Shown piece after piece: positions 8,291 through 16,172 of a stretch of DNA of 18,718 nt. The notes below the pieces were generated by a model, which saw nothing but the letters and a program-made list of their open reading frames with translations, was not told the DNA's origin and made no database searches. This stretch comes from UBA1737 sp964541525 (GTDB lineage Bacteria; Bacillota_I; Bacilli_A; ML615J-28; CAG-313). The DNA lies in assembly GCA_964541525.1 (NCBI GenBank), contig CAZIQF010000033.1, forward strand, positions 1 to 18,718. Direction: 5' to 3'. A program made the translations under genes and the position numbers. Position 1 is the first letter of the stretch; every line of letters begins with the position of its first letter.

Positions 8291-8566
8291 ATGCGTTTAG
8301 ATAAATATCTAAAAGTATCAAGATTAATCAAAAGAAGAACGCTTGCGAAAGATGCATCTAATAGTGAAAGAATCTTAGTTAATGGGAAGATCGCTAAACC
8401 AGCAAAAGAAATTAAAATCGGTGATATTATCACCATTGCCTTTGGTCGAAAACAAATTGAAGTAAAAGTCTTATCAATTGATCCAATTGTAAAAAAAGAT
8501 GATGCATCAAACATGTATGAGTTAATCAGTGAAATCACAAAACAGTCTAAAGAAGAAACGCTTTAG
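8291..8566 (+). CDS. rqcP: S4-domain RNA-binding protein RqcP (YabO/Hsp15 family)
   Basis: 91 residues, the usual size. The N-terminal S4 RNA-binding domain starts at residue 1 (MRLDKYLKVSRLIKRRTLAK) and includes the ERILVNGKIAKPAKEIKIGDII core. In Bacillus, RqcP works with RqcH on stalled 50S subunits, adding C-terminal alanine tails to nascent chains in ribosome quality control. Its ribosome binding site (AAAGGATG) lies inside the end of ftsH, so translation is probably coupled. The last codons and the TAG stop are part of the transcription terminator stem, which fixes the 3' end of the tilS-ftsH-rqcP transcript immediately after the gene. Confidence 0.9.
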   Translation: MRLDKYLKVSRLIKRRTLAKDASNSERILVNGKIAKPAKEIKIGDIITIAFGRKQIEVKVLSIDPIVKKDDASNMYELISEITKQSKEETL

Positions 8567-8576
8567 ACTGTTTTTT
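8541..8576 (+). terminator. Terminator overlapping the 3' end of rqcP
   Basis: A 12-bp stem, AACAGTCTAAAG (8541-8552) with CTTTAGACTGTT (8561-8572), 8-base loop, then a T-run to 8576. The left arm codes for the last residues of RqcP and the right arm contains its stop codon. Confidence 0.92.
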
Positions 8577-8603
8577 AGTCATTTAACAAAATATATAAAT
8601 AGA

Positions 8604-8632
8604 TTGCTTTTATTTACAAAAAATGATATAAT
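8604..8632 (+). promoter_or_regulatory. Promoter of the polysaccharide gene pair
   Basis: TTGCTT (8604-8609), a 17-base spacer and TATAAT (8627-8632), with TG at 8624-8625 making an extended -10. It lies just after the rqcP terminator and just before GGAGG and the ATG at 8654. Confidence 0.75.
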
Positions 8633-8653
8633 AAGTAATGGAGGAATTCAAAT

Positions 8654-10483
8654 ATGAAAAATAAAACTAGGAGAATATTAAATAAACTTATTTTTGTAAT
8701 TGCGGATATATTATTATGGTTTGGATGTAGTGTTTTAAGTTATATCCTAATTTTCGGAAAAACAATAGAGTTGCCATTACTTATGTGGATTGGAATCCAT
8801 GCATTAGTAAACATTGTGATATTTTCATTTTTAAAACTATATAGTAGTTTGTGGCGATATGCAGGAATCTTTGAATTTATTAAGATTGTTTTTGTAAGTT
8901 TTTTGATTATGATTGTAGATACAATTATATCTGCTTGCTTTGAGTTTAATTACATCAGTTGGGCAATTGTTAATGCATTGTTTTTTGGTTGTTCTATTTG
9001 TGGTATTAGATTCATTAAACGTTTTATATTATCAATTCAAAATCACATTTCAAAAACAACAACAAGTAAAAATATTAATGTAATGGTAATTGGAGCAGGT
9101 GCTGCTGGACTTGCCATTATCAAAGATATTATTGAAACCAAGCGATTAGAATATAATGTTGCTTGTGTTATCGATGATGACAAAAATAAAATTGGTAAAT
9201 ATATTCAAGGTGTGCAAATAGTAGGTGGTAGGGAATCAATTATCGATGCATGTAAAAAATATGATATTGAACAAATCATTATTGCTTTACCATCAATCTC
9301 TAATAAAGATAAATCTGAAATTATTAATATATGTAAAGAAACATCTTGTAAAGTAAGGATTATTCCAGGTATCTATGAACTTGTCAATGGAACAGCTACA
9401 GTGAGTGCCTTAAGAGATGTGGAAATATCTGACTTACTTGGACGTGATCCAATCAAAGTTAACATTGAAGATATTCTAGGATATATTGAAGGTGAGGTTG
9501 TACTAATTACAGGTGGAGGCGGTTCAATAGGAAGTGAACTTTCAAGACAAGTTGCAACGCATAATCCTAAACAATTAATTATTTTAGATATTTATGAAAA
9601 TAATGCCTATGAAATTGAACAAGAATTAAGACGAAAATTACCAAATTTAAATCTTTTAACGCTTATTGCATCAATTCGTGATCGTGGTAAAATGGAAAAT
9701 GTATTTAAAACTTATAAACCAACAATTGTTTTTAATGCCGCTGCTCATAAACATGTACCGCTTATGGAAACATCACCAAATGAAGCTATTAAAAATAACG
9801 TATTTGGAACTTTAAATGTAGCACAAATGGCCGATAAATATGGCACAAAACGTTTTGTTCAAATTTCAACGGATAAAGCCGTTAACCCAACTAATATTAT
9901 GGGAGCATCTAAACGAATTTGTGAAATGATTATTCAAACAATTGGTAAGCATTCCAAAACATGTGAATTTGTTGCAGTAAGATTTGGTAATGTATTAGGA
10001 TCAAACGGATCAGTCATTCCACTATTTAAAAAGCAAATGGCTGAAGGTGGTCCAGTAACTGTAACCCACAAAGATATTATTAGATATTTTATGACAATCC
10101 CAGAAGCAGTATCATTAGTCTTACAAGCAGGGTCTTACGCAAAAGGCGGAGAAATTTTCGTTCTTGATATGGGGGAACCAGTTCGTATCTATGATTTAGC
10201 AGAAAACTTAATTAAATTATCAGGTTTCATCCCTAATGTAACTATGCCAATTAAAATAACTGGATTAAGACCAGGAGAAAAATTATATGAAGAACGATTA
10301 ATGGAAGAAGAAGGACTTCAAAAAACCGAAAATGGTTTAATTAGTATCGCAAAACCAATTGAACTAGATGAGGAAATGCTATTTACATCATTAGATGAGT
10401 TATATCAAGAAGCATATAAAGAAACTGATAAAATGAAAGAATTAGTTAAAAAACTAGTTCCAACATACAAAATTGATAAATAG
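8654..10483 (+). CDS. Membrane NDP-sugar 4,6-dehydratase (FlaA1/PglF/CapD family)
   Basis: 609 residues. The first step towards deoxy- or amino-sugars: 4,6-dehydration of a UDP-hexose such as UDP-GlcNAc, at the inner face of the membrane, for surface glycans. Four membrane segments lie in residues ~12-125. A first Rossmann-like domain follows, with GAGAAG at 147-152. The catalytic short-chain dehydrogenase domain begins at TGGGGSIGSE (Gly287, Gly290, Gly293). The active-site stretch STDKAVNPTNIMGASKR runs 405-421, with Met416 and Lys420 where most SDRs have Tyr and Lys; Met in this place is normal for this family. GLRPGEKLYEE near the C-terminus is the family's closing motif. Full length and intact. 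GGAGG ribosome binding site; 16 bases before the nucleotidyltransferase. The exact sugar is not predictable. Confidence 0.92.
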   Translation: MKNKTRRILNKLIFVIADILLWFGCSVLSYILIFGKTIELPLLMWIGIHALVNIVIFSFLKLYSSLWRYAGIFEFIKIVFVSFLIMIVDTIISACFEFNYISWAIVNALFFGCSICGIRFIKRFILSIQNHISKTTTSKNINVMVIGAGAAGLAIIKDIIETKRLEYNVACVIDDDKNKIGKYIQGVQIVGGRESIIDACKKYDIEQIIIALPSISNKDKSEIINICKETSCKVRIIPGIYELVNGTATVSALRDVEISDLLGRDPIKVNIEDILGYIEGEVVLITGGGGSIGSELSRQVATHNPKQLIILDIYENNAYEIEQELRRKLPNLNLLTLIASIRDRGKMENVFKTYKPTIVFNAAAHKHVPLMETSPNEAIKNNVFGTLNVAQMADKYGTKRFVQISTDKAVNPTNIMGASKRICEMIIQTIGKHSKTCEFVAVRFGNVLGSNGSVIPLFKKQMAEGGPVTVTHKDIIRYFMTIPEAVSLVLQAGSYAKGGEIFVLDMGEPVRIYDLAENLIKLSGFIPNVTMPIKITGLRPGEKLYEERLMEEEGLQKTENGLISIAKPIELDEEMLFTSLDELYQEAYKETDKMKELVKKLVPTYKIDK

Positions 10484-10499
10484 AGAAAGGTAAAAAAAG

Positions 10500-11666
10500 A
10501 TGAGCTCTGTATTAAGTCCGATTAAACAGAAATTTATTAATACAATTGTCGCCTATGTTGAAAATAAACCCATTACATGTGAATTAACAAAAGAAGAAAT
10601 TAATACCATTTTAAAATATGCTAAATATCATAGTATGGAAAATATAGTTTACAATGGACTAAAAAATTCACAAATAACTCTTCCAGAAGGTTTTATTAAA
10701 TATATCAATACCCTATTTCATAAAGCGATTGTTCAAGATGCAGAACTCTCAAACATTAGTGAAAAATTTATTGAAAATAAGATTTATCATTTACCACTAA
10801 AAGGTTCAGTTATTAGACATTATTATCCAACCTTAGAAGCAAGAAATATGTGTGACTTAGATATCTTAGTGAAAGAAGAAGACTTTGAAAAGGTCAAAAC
10901 CATCCTATTAGATTTAGGTTATATAGTTGATAGTGAAGGTGGAAATCATGATGTTTATGAAAAACCACCATTTATGCATTTAGAAATTCATCGAAAAATG
11001 ATTGGTGAATTTTGTGATAACTCTAACTATTATGACGATATTTTTGAAAGAATAGTTACTAAATCAGGAGCATATCACTTAACGCTTAATCCAGAAGATA
11101 TATATATATTTAATATTATTCATGGTGGAAAGCACTTTTCAGATGGTGGTACGGGACTTAGAATTTTAACTGATATTTATTATATACAAAAACAATTTCC
11201 AAATCTCAACTTTACATACATCAATGATGAACTAAAAAAATTAGAATTAGACACATTTGGCAATATTTTATTAAATATTAGTAATAGCTTATTTAGTAAT
11301 TTGCCACTTTCTACAGATGAAGAATTGGTACTAGATTACTTAATTGATAGTGGATCATATGGAACTTTAGAACAATCATTAACTAGTGAACTAGCTATAT
11401 CTGAAAAAGATGCATCAAATAATAGTAAAATTAAATTAGTTCTAGAAAATATCTTTCCGCCAATGTCATTTTTTAAACGAAGAAATCCAATCTTAAATAA
11501 ATGCCCTTTTTTAGTCCCAATCTTTTTCTTTGAAAGATTATTTAAGATAATCTTTAACAAAAAAAGACGCAAAACATATGTTAATAATATTAATAATATT
11601 GATGAAGAAAAACTAAATAGAATAAAAACAATTAGAAATATTACTAAAATCAAAAATAAAAATTAA
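10500..11666 (+). CDS. Nucleotidyltransferase family protein (NTP_transf_5 type)
   Basis: 388 residues, soluble, no signal peptide. It carries the minimal nucleotidyltransferase core: LPLKGSV at 98-104, giving the Lys-Gly-Ser entry, then R-x(3)-CDLDILV with Asp119 and Asp121 as presumed metal ligands, followed by the helix EDFEKVKTILLDLGY. Downstream His-rich segments (NHDVYEKPPFMHLEIHRKM; NIIHGGKHFSD) and LRILTDIYY match what I know of the uncharacterised NTP_transf_5 family, often found in polysaccharide and natural-product loci. The C-terminal ~70 residues are very basic (KRRNP, KKRRKTY), possibly contacting membrane or nucleic acid. It shares a transcript with the dehydratase upstream and is closed by a terminator. 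Substrate unknown. Confidence 0.8.
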   Translation: MSSVLSPIKQKFINTIVAYVENKPITCELTKEEINTILKYAKYHSMENIVYNGLKNSQITLPEGFIKYINTLFHKAIVQDAELSNISEKFIENKIYHLPLKGSVIRHYYPTLEARNMCDLDILVKEEDFEKVKTILLDLGYIVDSEGGNHDVYEKPPFMHLEIHRKMIGEFCDNSNYYDDIFERIVTKSGAYHLTLNPEDIYIFNIIHGGKHFSDGGTGLRILTDIYYIQKQFPNLNFTYINDELKKLELDTFGNILLNISNSLFSNLPLSTDEELVLDYLIDSGSYGTLEQSLTSELAISEKDASNNSKIKLVLENIFPPMSFFKRRNPILNKCPFLVPIFFFERLFKIIFNKKRRKTYVNNINNIDEEKLNRIKTIRNITKIKNKN

Positions 11667-11710
11667 ACAGATGATTTAATCTAATTTATTGAATTCAAAA
11701 TAATAATAAG

Positions 11711-11754
11711 CGATAATGGATAAACCTAATATTAGTGTTCTGTTATCGTTTTTT
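11711..11754 (+). terminator. Terminator after the nucleotidyltransferase gene
   Basis: CGATAA (11711-11716) pairs with TTATCG (11743-11748), followed by TTTTTT. The intervening 26 bases can add short inner pairs. Below it, to 11870, there is only AT-rich spacer. Confidence 0.7.
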
Positions 11755-11870
11755 ATATATTTCTATAACACTATATTTAAAAATATAAAAAATATATAAA
11801 CATCAATTAAAAAAATAATCGATAAATTCCTACAATTTTTTATTATAATCCCACAAAAAAAATAATAATA

Positions 11871-11879
11871 TGGTATAAT
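11871..11879 (+). promoter_or_regulatory. Extended -10 promoter of the Fn3-like surface protein / mscS operon
   Basis: TGGTATAAT about 28 bases upstream of the GTG start, with no clear -35. It matches the tilS promoter string. Confidence 0.6.
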
Positions 11880-11907
11880 TAACAATAGAAAGGAAGGTGA
11901 AAGACAA

Positions 11908-14016
11908 GTGATTCAGAATAATGATGAATTTAATTATTTTCATGAAGAAAATTCGGTAAATGAATTTAATGATATTGGAAAAGAACAATATAATGTTAAT
12001 GAATTTAAAATTAACAATACGGAAATTGTTGAAATTAAAGAAATTAATAAAAATGAAGAAAACCAAAAGACAATCAGGAACAATAACATCCGTATGTCAT
12101 TATCTAAATTCAACTCATATTTGAAACTAGTTGGTACAGTTGCTGTTGTTGGAACAATCGCTACAGCGATAGTCTTACCACAACCTAATCCACAAATCGA
12201 AATAATCAATCAAATCATAACGGAGAATTCAATTACTTTAAATACAACTTTTACTGATCTTTCAAATGATTGTGCATATATCGTATCACTAGAAAATAGT
12301 AATGACTTTTATCTAGAACAAGAAGTATTTAGTACAACTACTGAAATATCATTTATTGACTTAGAAAGTAGTACTACTTATTTATTTAGTTTTATTAATC
12401 AAACCGATCAAACAGTCTATTATCAATCAACCTTTACGACAAAAATTCATTATACAGAAGATATCGTTTTAAATGAAGCAATCATTGGTAAATATCAAAT
12501 CACATTTGATTTTAGTTTCACTTCACTTAATCCAGAACATACATATAACTTAAGTTTGTCCAATGCAACAAGTAACTATGAACAAACGATTGATCTAGCC
12601 CAACAAGAATATAGTTTTACAAACCTAACTCCGAATACTAGTTATCAATTAGCGATTATTAATCAAGATACTAATCAGATCTGTTATAGTGATAGTTTTA
12701 TCACAAAGGAAGCCAATACGGTTAAAGTCAACAATGTTTTTGTTAATGTATTAGATGATCAACCATATGATTTAGCATATGGAATCAATGTTCTTTTGGA
12801 AACAGATTTAGAACCAGATGTAATCCTTAATGCATATTTGGTTAAGGATGATGTGATATTTGAAGAATATTTTGATCTAAAGACGAACCGAATAACTTTT
12901 AACAATGTTGAAATAAATAACAATTATCAAATCATCTATGAATTAGAACAAGCAGGGTCAATCATTAAAACAGCTAATATCGATGTTTCAACCACACCAC
13001 CAACTGATACAGCTGATTATTCCTTTATCGCAAGTAATCCAGGTGATGTAATGATAACCTTAAATGATGATGAAACATATAACGCTTATATCTATACCGG
13101 AATGCAAGTTAATTCCACTACATTTGATGATATTATTTATGAGATTGAATTAGAACCAATCAATATAATAGAATATTCAATCACCGATTCAGCCAGTGAA
13201 ACAGTTACTAAACTATATTATACTGGTCAAGAACAAGTCGCATCCTTCCTGGATTTAGACCTTAATCAATCATATATAGTAAAATATTCAGTTTATGGGA
13301 TTAAAGATGACGTTGGATATCTATTATCATATACATGGCCTAGTGGCTCAATCGAACCATTTCATGATATATATGAGTTATTATTTATTGTTGACCGAAT
13401 TAATCAAACAGCTCAAATTGAATCATATCAAAATTTAAATTCTGATTTAATTTTTACCGTTTATTATGAAGATCAAACAACTGAAAACTTTACAATAACT
13501 AAAGATCAAATCAATGAAGATAATAATATTTGTTCAATTAATTTGAAAGACTATAGTGGTTATCAGTATTCATATAGCTATCAAACAATGATGAAACTAT
13601 ATGAAACATTATATGAAGAACAAATTAAAGCATCAGGTATTGCCATTAAAGGCACAAATCAAATTCGATATACTTCTGAATTATTAATAGCGATGATTGC
13701 AACTGATCTTATACTAGTTACAACAAGTTTTGATCAAACGCAATCAACCTTAAATCTTGATTTTATTGAATATCAAACTTATGACTATTTAGTTAAAATT
13801 GAATTATATGCTGGTGATATCAATATTTATACAGCCGAAAATATCACGTTTGAAGAAGGATATTATAGTGATGTCTATAACGAATGGTTATCAAGATATA
13901 CCATTACTGATCAAACTTTGAATCAGTACGAAACGATTACCATTAAATATTCACTTCAAAATCAAGATTTAACGACATATGTAACATATGAAGATACAAT
14001 TAATTTAACAAATTAA
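11908..14016 (+). CDS. Single-pass membrane surface protein with tandem Fn3-like repeats
   Basis: 702 residues; not recognised as a named protein. Residues 1-71 are hydrophilic and Asn/Glu-rich, presumably cytoplasmic. Residues 72-90 form one membrane helix with a Lys just before it, so the remaining ~610 residues should face outside. Two clear tandem repeats of about 88 residues follow (about 96-179 and 180-267). Each ends with a hydrophobic-strand motif, FxxL-x(n)-TxY-x(4-6)-INQ-x(n)-Y-x(2)-SF/TF-x-TK, resembling fibronectin type III beta-sandwiches. Further beta-rich repeats continue to the end, more diverged. No LPXTG, Cys-rich or catalytic motif seen. GTG start, chosen because AGGAAGGTGA lies 7 bases upstream. 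15 bases before mscS, with the mscS ribosome binding site in the gap, so the two are co-transcribed. Confidence 0.75.
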   Translation: MIQNNDEFNYFHEENSVNEFNDIGKEQYNVNEFKINNTEIVEIKEINKNEENQKTIRNNNIRMSLSKFNSYLKLVGTVAVVGTIATAIVLPQPNPQIEIINQIITENSITLNTTFTDLSNDCAYIVSLENSNDFYLEQEVFSTTTEISFIDLESSTTYLFSFINQTDQTVYYQSTFTTKIHYTEDIVLNEAIIGKYQITFDFSFTSLNPEHTYNLSLSNATSNYEQTIDLAQQEYSFTNLTPNTSYQLAIINQDTNQICYSDSFITKEANTVKVNNVFVNVLDDQPYDLAYGINVLLETDLEPDVILNAYLVKDDVIFEEYFDLKTNRITFNNVEINNNYQIIYELEQAGSIIKTANIDVSTTPPTDTADYSFIASNPGDVMITLNDDETYNAYIYTGMQVNSTTFDDIIYEIELEPINIIEYSITDSASETVTKLYYTGQEQVASFLDLDLNQSYIVKYSVYGIKDDVGYLLSYTWPSGSIEPFHDIYELLFIVDRINQTAQIESYQNLNSDLIFTVYYEDQTTENFTITKDQINEDNNICSINLKDYSGYQYSYSYQTMMKLYETLYEEQIKASGIAIKGTNQIRYTSELLIAMIATDLILVTTSFDQTQSTLNLDFIEYQTYDYLVKIELYAGDINIYTAENITFEEGYYSDVYNEWLSRYTITDQTLNQYETITIKYSLQNQDLTTYVTYEDTINLTN

Positions 14017-14031
14017 AAAAAGGAGACCATT

Positions 14032-15075
14032 ATGAACAATAAAAAGAAAAAGTTTTTTTCCATTATGGAATTAATTGTTGGAGGGATATTCATCTTAGGA
14101 CTAATCGTTACCATTGTAATTGAATTAGCACTTCCAACATCAGCAGCAACTAGTTTTCTCAAAGCAAATATCTTAGATATCACCAAATTACAAACATGGT
14201 TTAAAACTGATATTCAAAAAATCATTAGCACAATTATTACCATTTTAATGGTATATTTTATCTCAAAAATCATTCGTTTTATTCTTCACATTCACATGAC
14301 AAAATCGAATCGAGCAAAAACACTATCAAGCCTAATTGAAGGATTTGTTAAATACGCAGCCGCACTAATCATTCTATTTATCATTTTAAAAGCATGTGGT
14401 GTCAATACCCAAACCTTAATTGCATCAGTTGGAGTATTATCATTAATCGTTGGGCTTGGAGCACAACCATTAATCGCTGATATTATTGCTGGAATCTTTA
14501 TCTTCTTTGATGATGAATATGATGTAGGAGAAATCGTATCAATCGATGGATTTAGAGGAACAGTAACTGAAATTGGCCTACGCTCAACCAAAGTTCAAGA
14601 TGCATCAGGCAACATCAAAATTATTAACAACAATGACATCAATAATATTGTTAATATGTCAAGAGAATTATCACTAGCAGTAGTAGATTGTGAATTTCCA
14701 TATGATATTCCAATTGAATACCTAGAAAAATTACTAAAAGATAATTTTGATCAATGGAAAGAAAATATTGATGGCATCATTGAAGGACCATATTATAAAG
14801 GTGTAACAATGTATGCAGCATCCAATGTCGTAATCAAGATTATAGCTAAATGTAAAGAAGAAGATCGTTTCCAAATTCAAAGAGACTTACTAAGAGCCTA
14901 TCGTGAAATGATTACAAAAGAAGGCATCGATATCTCTTATGACCAAGTTGTAATCAATACTGCCAGTGTCGAGCCAAATAAACAAGTATCGAAGAAAGAA
15001 AAACAAAAAGTAGAAGCCTTTGTTGAAGAACAAAAAAATCAATCATCAGGATTAGAAGATCAAAAAATTGAATAA
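14032..15075 (+). CDS. MscS family mechanosensitive ion channel
   Basis: 347 residues. Small-conductance mechanosensitive channel, releasing solutes on osmotic down-shock. Membrane helices lie near 9-34, 64-87 and 101-124, followed by the conserved pore-lining TM3 at about 127-158 (ASVGVLSLIVGLGAQPLIAD, with Gly/Ala packing). The beta domain follows (FDDEYDVGEIVSIDGFRGTVTEIGLRST), then the cytoplasmic alpha/beta cage domain to ~310. The extreme C-terminus (about 312-347) is a charged Lys/Glu/Gln tail. It has one more N-terminal helix than a minimal reading might suggest but matches the 3-TM MscS core of E. coli. Ribosome binding site AAAGGAG. Closed by a strong terminator. Its pairing with the upstream surface protein is unusual. 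Confidence 0.92.
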   Translation: MNNKKKKFFSIMELIVGGIFILGLIVTIVIELALPTSAATSFLKANILDITKLQTWFKTDIQKIISTIITILMVYFISKIIRFILHIHMTKSNRAKTLSSLIEGFVKYAAALIILFIILKACGVNTQTLIASVGVLSLIVGLGAQPLIADIIAGIFIFFDDEYDVGEIVSIDGFRGTVTEIGLRSTKVQDASGNIKIINNNDINNIVNMSRELSLAVVDCEFPYDIPIEYLEKLLKDNFDQWKENIDGIIEGPYYKGVTMYAASNVVIKIIAKCKEEDRFQIQRDLLRAYREMITKEGIDISYDQVVINTASVEPNKQVSKKEKQKVEAFVEEQKNQSSGLEDQKIE

Positions 15076-15081
15076 CAAATA

Positions 15082-15121
15082 AAATAACTAGTAAAATAAT
15101 CTATTTTATTAGTTATTTTTT
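15082..15121 (+). terminator. Strong terminator after mscS
   Basis: A stem of about 17 pairs, 15082-15098 with 15102-15118, one G-T pair and a 3-base loop, ending in a T-run. The descending arm overlaps the -35 area of the maf promoter. Confidence 0.9.
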
Positions 15122-15138
15122 ATCAAAAATGATATAAT
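15109..15138 (+). promoter_or_regulatory. Promoter of maf
   Basis: TATAAT at 15133-15138 with TG at 15130-15131 (extended -10). A weak TTAGTT (15109-15114) stands 18 bases upstream, inside the mscS terminator stem. AAAGGAG and the maf ATG follow. Confidence 0.6.
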
Positions 15139-15162
15139 AAAAAGACAAAAGGAGAAATAAAA

Positions 15163-15720
15163 ATGAATATCATCCTCGCATCAGCATCACCAAGAAGAAC
15201 CGAAATTCTCAAAGAGAACAACATTAAACACAAAGTTGTTCCATCAACAATTAAAGAAATAGTTGATTATACCAAAACCAAAGAAGAGATTGTCAAATCC
15301 CTAGCTTATCAAAAAGCAAAGGATGTATCAGACCAATATCCAGAAGATCTAATTATTGGAGCTGATACTATTGTCGTAATTGATAATGAAATTCTTGGCA
15401 AACCAAAAGATGAACAAGACGCAATAAGAATGCTTTCAAAACTAGCAAACAACACTCATGAAGTCATAACTGGAGTTGCAATCATCACTAAAGATCAAAC
15501 CGATATATTCGCCGAAACCTCGAAAGTAACATTCAAACAGATGACAAAAGCTGAAATCCTAGAATACATTCACAAAGAAAATGTCTACGACAAAGCCGGA
15601 TCATATGCCATTCAAAGCAAACACGCAAACTTCATTAAGCAAGTAGAAGGAGACTATTATAATATTGTAGGTCTACCAATCAACGCATTGAAAACGCATT
15701 TATCAAAATTTGATAACTAA
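15163..15720 (+). CDS. maf: Maf family nucleoside triphosphate pyrophosphatase
   Basis: 185 residues, normal Maf length. It hydrolyses non-canonical or pyrimidine nucleoside triphosphates (dTTP/UTP in the YhdE-type subgroup) to monophosphates and pyrophosphate, and is linked to septum control in Bacillus. Signatures: ASASPRR at 6-12, the catalytic GADT at 66-69 with Asp68, GKPKD followed by AIRMLSKL, and the HEVITGVAI stretch with the usual Thr-Gly-Val. The C-terminal DKAGSYAIQ...FIKQVEGDYYNIVGLPI block is textbook Maf. It has its own promoter and stands as a single-gene unit between the mscS terminator and the purine riboswitch. Confidence 0.95.
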   Translation: MNIILASASPRRTEILKENNIKHKVVPSTIKEIVDYTKTKEEIVKSLAYQKAKDVSDQYPEDLIIGADTIVVIDNEILGKPKDEQDAIRMLSKLANNTHEVITGVAIITKDQTDIFAETSKVTFKQMTKAEILEYIHKENVYDKAGSYAIQSKHANFIKQVEGDYYNIVGLPINALKTHLSKFDN

Positions 15721-15733
15721 AATAAGCAAATAT

Positions 15734-15763
15734 ATGACAAAATACATGATAAAGTGGTAAAAT
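15734..15763 (+). promoter_or_regulatory. Promoter of the riboswitch-controlled operon
   Basis: ATGACA (15734-15739; or TGACAA one base on) with 17-18 bases to TAAAAT (15758-15763), preceded by TG (15755... TGG) as an extended -10. Predicted transcription start near 15770, immediately at the first base of the aptamer. Confidence 0.65.
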
Positions 15764-15771
15764 ATTATCAA

Positions 15772-15838
15772 AGGCTATATAATCTTAATAAATGGTTAAG
15801 ATGTTTCTACGCGATACCAATAATATTGCACTATAGCT
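15772..15838 (+). promoter_or_regulatory. Purine riboswitch aptamer, guanine class
   Basis: P1: GCTATA (15774-15779) with TATAGC (15832-15837). P2: CTTAA (15784-15788) with TTAAG (15796-15800), loop TAAATGG. The junction GTTTCTAC (15803-15810) is the conserved J2/3. P3: GCGATA (15811-15816) with TATTGC (15824-15829), loop CCAATAA. Loop GG (15794-15795) and CC (15817-15818) keep the two loop-loop G-C pairs. The specificity base is C at 15831 (C74 in xpt numbering), meaning guanine; adenine switches have U. Departure from consensus: the L2 uridine (AUAUGG) is A. The J2/3 sequence does not match the Mesoplasma 2'-deoxyguanosine variant. Confidence 0.93.
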
Positions 15839-15897
15839 TAATATTTTAAATGCGATTATTTTAAAATATTAGGCTTGAGAAATCAAGCCTTTTGTTT
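15835..15897 (+). terminator. Riboswitch expression platform: antiterminator and Rho-independent terminator
   Basis: Terminator: GGCTTGA (15872-15878), GAAA tetraloop, TCAAGCC (15883-15889), then TTTTGTTT. Competing antiterminator: 15835-15850 pairs with 15860-15875, about 16 bp including one G-U. Its left arm uses the 3' strand of P1 and its right arm uses the first bases of the terminator stem. So guanine bound means P1 held, terminator formed, genes off. Confidence 0.9.
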
Positions 15898-15920
15898 AAA
15901 ATTATAGAAAAGGAGTTCCT

Positions 15921-16172
15921 ATGTTAAAAGCGTTACTAAAATGGTTAAGCATTATCTTATGTTTTACATTAGTATTTACACTAACATCTTGTCAAAATCA
16001 ATCAAACAACAATCCAGATGACAACACACAAGAAGAACAACCAGATGATAATCAAGATGATAACACACAAGAAGAACAACCAGAAGATAATGAAGAACAA
16101 CCAGAAAATCCAAATGAAAATGAAGATTCAGAAGAAGATAACACGCATTCTGGTGAACTACCTTGGATATAA
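15921..16172 (+). CDS. Short acidic lipoprotein
   Basis: 83 residues. Signal peptide with positively charged start (MLKALLKW), hydrophobic core and lipobox LTSC, so Cys24 should be lipidated and the protein anchored outside the membrane. The mature part is almost entirely Asp/Glu/Asn/Gln/Pro: two tandem 13-residue units starting DDNTQEEQP, then EEQPEN and EDSEED runs. It ends HSGELPWI. There is no folded domain. In many low-GC lipoproteins such an acidic stretch is only a linker ahead of a functional domain, so this looks like a stub, though the reading frame is clean and its ribosome binding site AAAGGAG is good. First gene behind the riboswitch; 41 bases before the next gene, with no terminator between. 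Confidence 0.8.
   Translation: MLKALLKWLSIILCFTLVFTLTSCQNQSNNNPDDNTQEEQPDDNQDDNTQEEQPEDNEEQPENPNENEDSEEDNTHSGELPWI
16017..16094 (+). repeat. 39-base tandem repeat in the lipoprotein gene
   Basis: Two units, 16017-16055 and 16056-16094, differ at only a few bases and encode DDNTQEEQPDDNQ and DDNTQEEQPEDNE. A partial third unit (GAAGAACAACCAGAA) follows. In-frame copy-number change could alter linker length. Confidence 0.8.

Noticed and set aside
11336..12209. Minus-strand open frames around 11336-11653, 11830-12066 and 11940-12209
   Set aside because: Composed of Ile/Phe/Asn-rich low-complexity sequence opposite Lys/Asn-rich coding or AT-rich spacer; no ribosome binding sites.
15772..15838. 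2'-deoxyguanosine or adenine riboswitch
   Set aside because: C at the specificity base excludes adenine, and the standard GTTTCTAC junction does not fit the Mesoplasma 2'-dG variant as I know it. A binding assay would settle the deoxy question.
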